This document shows positions 60,795 to 64,000 of a stretch of 64,000 bases of DNA, piece after piece. How positions within the stretch are numbered: position 1 is the first letter of the stretch; each line of letters begins with the position of its first letter. A model generated the notes under the pieces. It had not been told where the DNA came from and ran no database searches. It saw only the letters and a list, made by a program, of their open reading frames with translations. This DNA is from Turritopsis dohrnii. Lineage: Eukaryota > Cnidaria > Hydrozoa > Anthoathecata > Oceaniidae. The DNA lies in assembly GCA_027922465.2 (NCBI GenBank), contig BQMF02000001.1, positions 3,224,001 to 3,288,000 on the forward strand, given 5' to 3'. The translations under genes were made by a program, and so were the position numbers.

Positions 60795-61900
60795 TTTAAT
60801 TCAATTTCCGCGCCTTAGCGAAAGAAATTGTTTGATTTAGACATTCTATCTATCTATTTCTCTCTGTAACAGCTTTTCGCCGTTTTCGGAAAGTCCGTTT
60901 GGATTTCGGATTGTTTGTTTATTCAAAATAGTTAATGACAGACCCAAAACTCTACGCAAAATGTAATACAACTAGAAGCCATTAGGCTTGAACAATTTTC
61001 ACATCAGCCCTTGAGAAAATTGCTTTAGGCTAATTTTCAAGAAATCTGAATGACTTGTACACTGATTCATAATTTGATACAGTCTGGAATTCATCAAATT
61101 ACTCCCTTCTTTAATTTATTTAACTTAATCTTGACAGCTTTGCAATTCACTATGATGTTTCGGGGCCAGAAAAACAGTTCACCAATATCTTGCGTATGAT
61201 GTTTATTCATGAAAAATGAAGATTTTTCAAAATTTGGTCCAAATTTGGCCCAAATCGTCCAATTTTAGTCAATTCTGACAAAATCACTGTCAAATTCGAA
61301 ATCAGCACCATTCAAATGTAATCCATGTAAAATTTCATGAAATTTGAAGAACTTTCGAAATTTGGTCCAAATTTGGCCCAAATTGTCCAATTTTAGTCAA
61401 ATCTGGCAAAATGATTGCCAGAATTGAAATCAGCACCTTGCAAATGTAATCCATGCAAAATTTCATGAAATTTGAAGAACTTTCGAAATTTGGTCCAAAT
61501 TTGGCCCAAATTGTCCAATTTTAGTCAATTCTGACAAAATCACTGTCAAATTTGAAATCCGCACCTTTCAATTGTAATACATGCAAAATTTCATAAAATT
61601 GGAAGAACTTTCGAAATTTGGTCCAAATTTGGCCCAAATTGTCCAATTTTAGTCAAATCTGAAAAAATGACTGTCAACTTCGAAATCATCACCTTGTCTA
61701 AATTGCCCAATTTTAGTCAAACTTGTCCTAAATTCCTAGCATGGTCAGTCATTAACTATTCTGAATAAACAAACAATCCGAAATCCGAACGGACTTTCCG
61801 AAAACGACGAAAAACTGTTACAGAGACAGATAGATAAATAGATAGAATGTGAAAACCAAACAATTTCCTACGCTTGCGCGCGCGGAAATTGAAAAAGGCC
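60795..61900. mobile_element. ~1.1-kb TIR element carrying the 128-bp satellite
   Basis: About 150 bp at each end are inverted repeats (aatttccgcgc…, cattctatctatc, gttttcggaaagtccgtt, cggattgtttgtttattca…). The centre (61200-61720) has about four units of the 128-bp satellite, the landmark tgtaat at 61317, 61445 and 61573. No transposase. The exact termini and target duplication are not resolved. Confidence 0.75.
61200..61720. repeat. 128-bp tandem satellite, second array
   Basis: Same unit and period as 53060-54190 (aatttggtccaaatttggcc, then ccaattttagtcaa, then caaattcgaaatcagcacc). It sits between the long TIRs of the element at 60795-61900. Confidence 0.85.
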
Positions 61901-62651
61901 ACTTTCAATATTCATTCGTAAAAATAGTAACCTTTTTATACTTTTGAAATACGTTTAGAAGTTATTTTAGCCGTTTTATATTTAAAACTTCCCAATTCAA
62001 TTATCTTTAAAAAGTCAGTAAAATATGCACACCAAACATGTGAATCGTTCTCGAACCGTTTGTTTTGAGGAAATTGTAGAATTAGAAGTAGCTTTGAAGA
62101 AGAATTTTAAGACTTTATCTACGATTGCAATCGAAATATAATCATAAGAACATTCCTTATGGAGGAAATATTGATGTTTAGCTGACTCTGAGAAAAAATC
62201 TTGAAAAAGAAGATGAAGGTTTGATAGTAAAGGAAACTTTGCTGTGAAAAAAACTTTCAATATCGCAACATTACTGGGGTGAATACGTCTTATCAACAAA
62301 TGCATGAAACATGTTCATTTCATTTAATAAATATTACACCGAAACATCATAGTGAATTGGAAAGCGGTAATAAATTAAAGAATGGAGTAATTTGGGGAAT
62401 TCCAGACTGTATTAAATTATTCATCACTGTGTACAATGCTCGGTCAAGTTATCACTGTGTGGAACTGATTAGTTTTAAATTCGCATTTCAAAGATTTTAA
62501 GATGACATTATTCAAAATATTCCTGCAAATCTTACATATGTTAAGAAAACAAACTTTGAATGATGATTAGAATCCAAACAATTATATACATACAATGAGA
62601 TCACTAAAGCCTTGTGAAAATTTGGAGTGTAATATGTTCTAGGACACAATA
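61901..62651. other. Non-coding, nothing recognised
   Basis: AT-rich. An open stretch at 62279-62500 lacks splice support and family resemblance. Confidence 0.35.
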
Positions 62652-63012
62652 CCTTAAGGGGATTTTTTTTTGCGTGGATTAAGTTTTGCGACTTTTGCGA
62701 ACATGAACGATTCGCGAAAATAAATCCACGCAAAATTTCATGATTTTATTTGCTCATTTTTTGGCTCTGCGTACCTTTCGTATATTAACTATTTCCTTAT
62801 CAAGCACCCATTGGTTTTGCAATGTGGCAGACAGGGAAATGGTGATTTTTGCTGCTACTTCTAAGCTATATTATAAAGTACACGCATTGCACTTTGTGCC
62901 CATCCAAACATTTTCCTTCAGAAGCCCTGACTTGAAAAAATTAATCCACGCAAGACACTCTCAAACCTTGGCTCGCAAAAATTAGTCCACGCGAAAAAAA
63001 TCCCCTTCAAGG
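62652..63012. mobile_element. 361-bp MITE with CCTTRAAGGGGATT TIRs
   Basis: Left CCTTAAGGGGATTTTTTTTT and right AAATCCCCTTCAAGG are inverted, flanked by TA, and continue as tgcgtggattaa against ttagtccacgcg. Non-coding. Confidence 0.8.
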
Positions 63013-64000
63013 TATATCATGTTCGAAAAAAACATTTTCATACAGATCCTCACAAAGCTTCATTGTGTCATTTGTCTTTTCGTGCACATTGGTGTTATTT
63101 ATAGACTCTATGGAAGTGGTAACATGGAGACAGTAGTGCATCTAAGTGTAGTCGCAACTTGTGGAGAAGCGCATTAACATAAGTTGTGAATTCATATTAT
63201 CAATGGGATTATTTGAACCTTTTCCTTTTATGTTTGAATTGCTAACACTCTCCTACACAAGTAGCGGCTTACCTCTGGATCCACCACTGGCAGGTATAAT
63301 AGAAATAGATTTTCATATTGTATATTATGTTGATTTAAGTTTTTTATGTATATAATTTTTATCTTCTTGTAATCCTGTTAAATGTCATGGATTAAAATCG
63401 TTGAAATACCCAAGTTTCTCCTGCTCCTATTAATGCAAGCTATGAACAATTTCATGTAATGTTTACTTAAATATATCACCAAATTCACATTTCTGGCAAA
63501 ATTTGGAAGGTGTGCACAAAAAACAATTGGAAGGTCCTGATATTAAAATTGGCAGTTACTTGCAGATTTTTCCCTGATTTTCAAATGATTTGGGTTTACT
63601 TCTATCGAATATCATTTTATTCTTCATGTGAACCATAAGTTGGAATTGTGATAGACCCAGTGCCGTAGACACGAAATTTTTTTTAGGAGGGGGCCTGATG
63701 TTTAGTATCTAAGGAGGCCCCACCATGGTTGGGGCCGAGGGGGCTGAAAGTTTTTGGGGTTTTATACCCTCTAGATTAGCTAAAACTGCATTTTCGAAAG
63801 TCAATTTTAAACAATAGGATATCCAAAATGACATGAAATTCTAGTATTATTTTCAAGTTTCTAAGAGACTATCTTTGTAATAAACTCTGCATATATCCCA
63901 TTACATTTTTTGATAAGTACTACGATGGATATTGAAACAAAAATAGCCCCTGCTATAATTTTTTTTTCGAAGAAAGTTTGTTTTTTTTCTTTCGGCTCTT
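63013..64000. other. End of window; one weak candidate signal-peptide exon
   Basis: At about 63203-63294 an open stretch reads MGLFEPFPFMFELLTL…LDPPLA and stops at a possible GTATAA donor in phase 1, the same form as exon 1 of the receptor gene. It might begin a neighbouring secreted or membrane protein continuing past the window. A G-rich block near 63690-63750 (ggagggggcc, gaggccccaccatgg) looks like part of an interspersed repeat. Neither is firm. Confidence 0.2.

Noticed and set aside
62279..62500. 73-residue open frame after the receptor gene
   Set aside because: No domain resemblance and no clear splice sites; could be chance in AT-rich DNA.

Overview
The window is animal nuclear DNA: AT-rich, with GT-AG introns, long introns, large single-exon stretches, and dense DNA transposons and retroelement remains (PIF/Harbinger, IS3-like integrase elements, P-like, BEL/Pao, Penelope-like, LINE). 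A discoidin-domain-receptor-like ectodomain, a MYND-finger protein and an expanded G2E3-like HECT ligase family suggest an early-branching marine invertebrate, most likely a cnidarian. The species cannot be named from sequence alone. No rRNA, tRNA or CRISPR was recognised.

Layout. (1) 1-7788, +: the 3' part of a large host gene. It has an acidic, repeat-bearing disordered region and ends in a MYND-type zinc finger plus a conserved C-terminal domain (possible AJM-1-like junction protein). (2) 7.8-12.5 kb: a decayed integrase-core pseudogene and a fold-back element. (3) 12523-23601: an 11.08-kb stretch bounded by perfect 32-bp terminal inverted repeats (TIRs) and a 7-bp target duplication (GAAGAAA). 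It contains two genes, a UBZ/CUE/HECT ubiquitin ligase and an IS3-like DDE integrase, and I read it as one large transposon. A 1.47-kb internally deleted relative with the same TIRs and its own 7-bp duplication is at 40781-42249. A third, divergent relative near 47.9-48.7 kb keeps only the first exon of the HECT gene and the 3' end of the integrase gene, in the same order. (4) 24-39.8 kb: a graveyard of small DNA transposons, BEL/Pao fragments, a complete PIF/Harbinger element (MADF gene plus HARBI1-like transposase) and a P-like element. The last two are nested in a dispersed repeat whose second copy at 57.8-59.2 kb preserves the empty sites. (5) 39798-42561: a TIR element built of 19-20-bp repeats and carrying the 1.47-kb relative. 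(6) 43330-60209, +: a ten-exon host gene encoding signal peptide, two discoidin domains, a DDR-type discoidin-like domain, one membrane span and a kinase-less tail with two tandemly duplicated ITAM-like motifs. Its introns hold LINE, satellite and transposon insertions. (7) 60.2-64 kb: a TIR element carrying a 128-bp satellite, a MITE and no confident gene.

The two most notable systems are the HECT-ligase-carrying transposon family and the DDR-like receptor in which the kinase is replaced by an immunoreceptor-type tail. Exon joins were checked by hand for splice consensus and reading-frame phase. No database search was possible.
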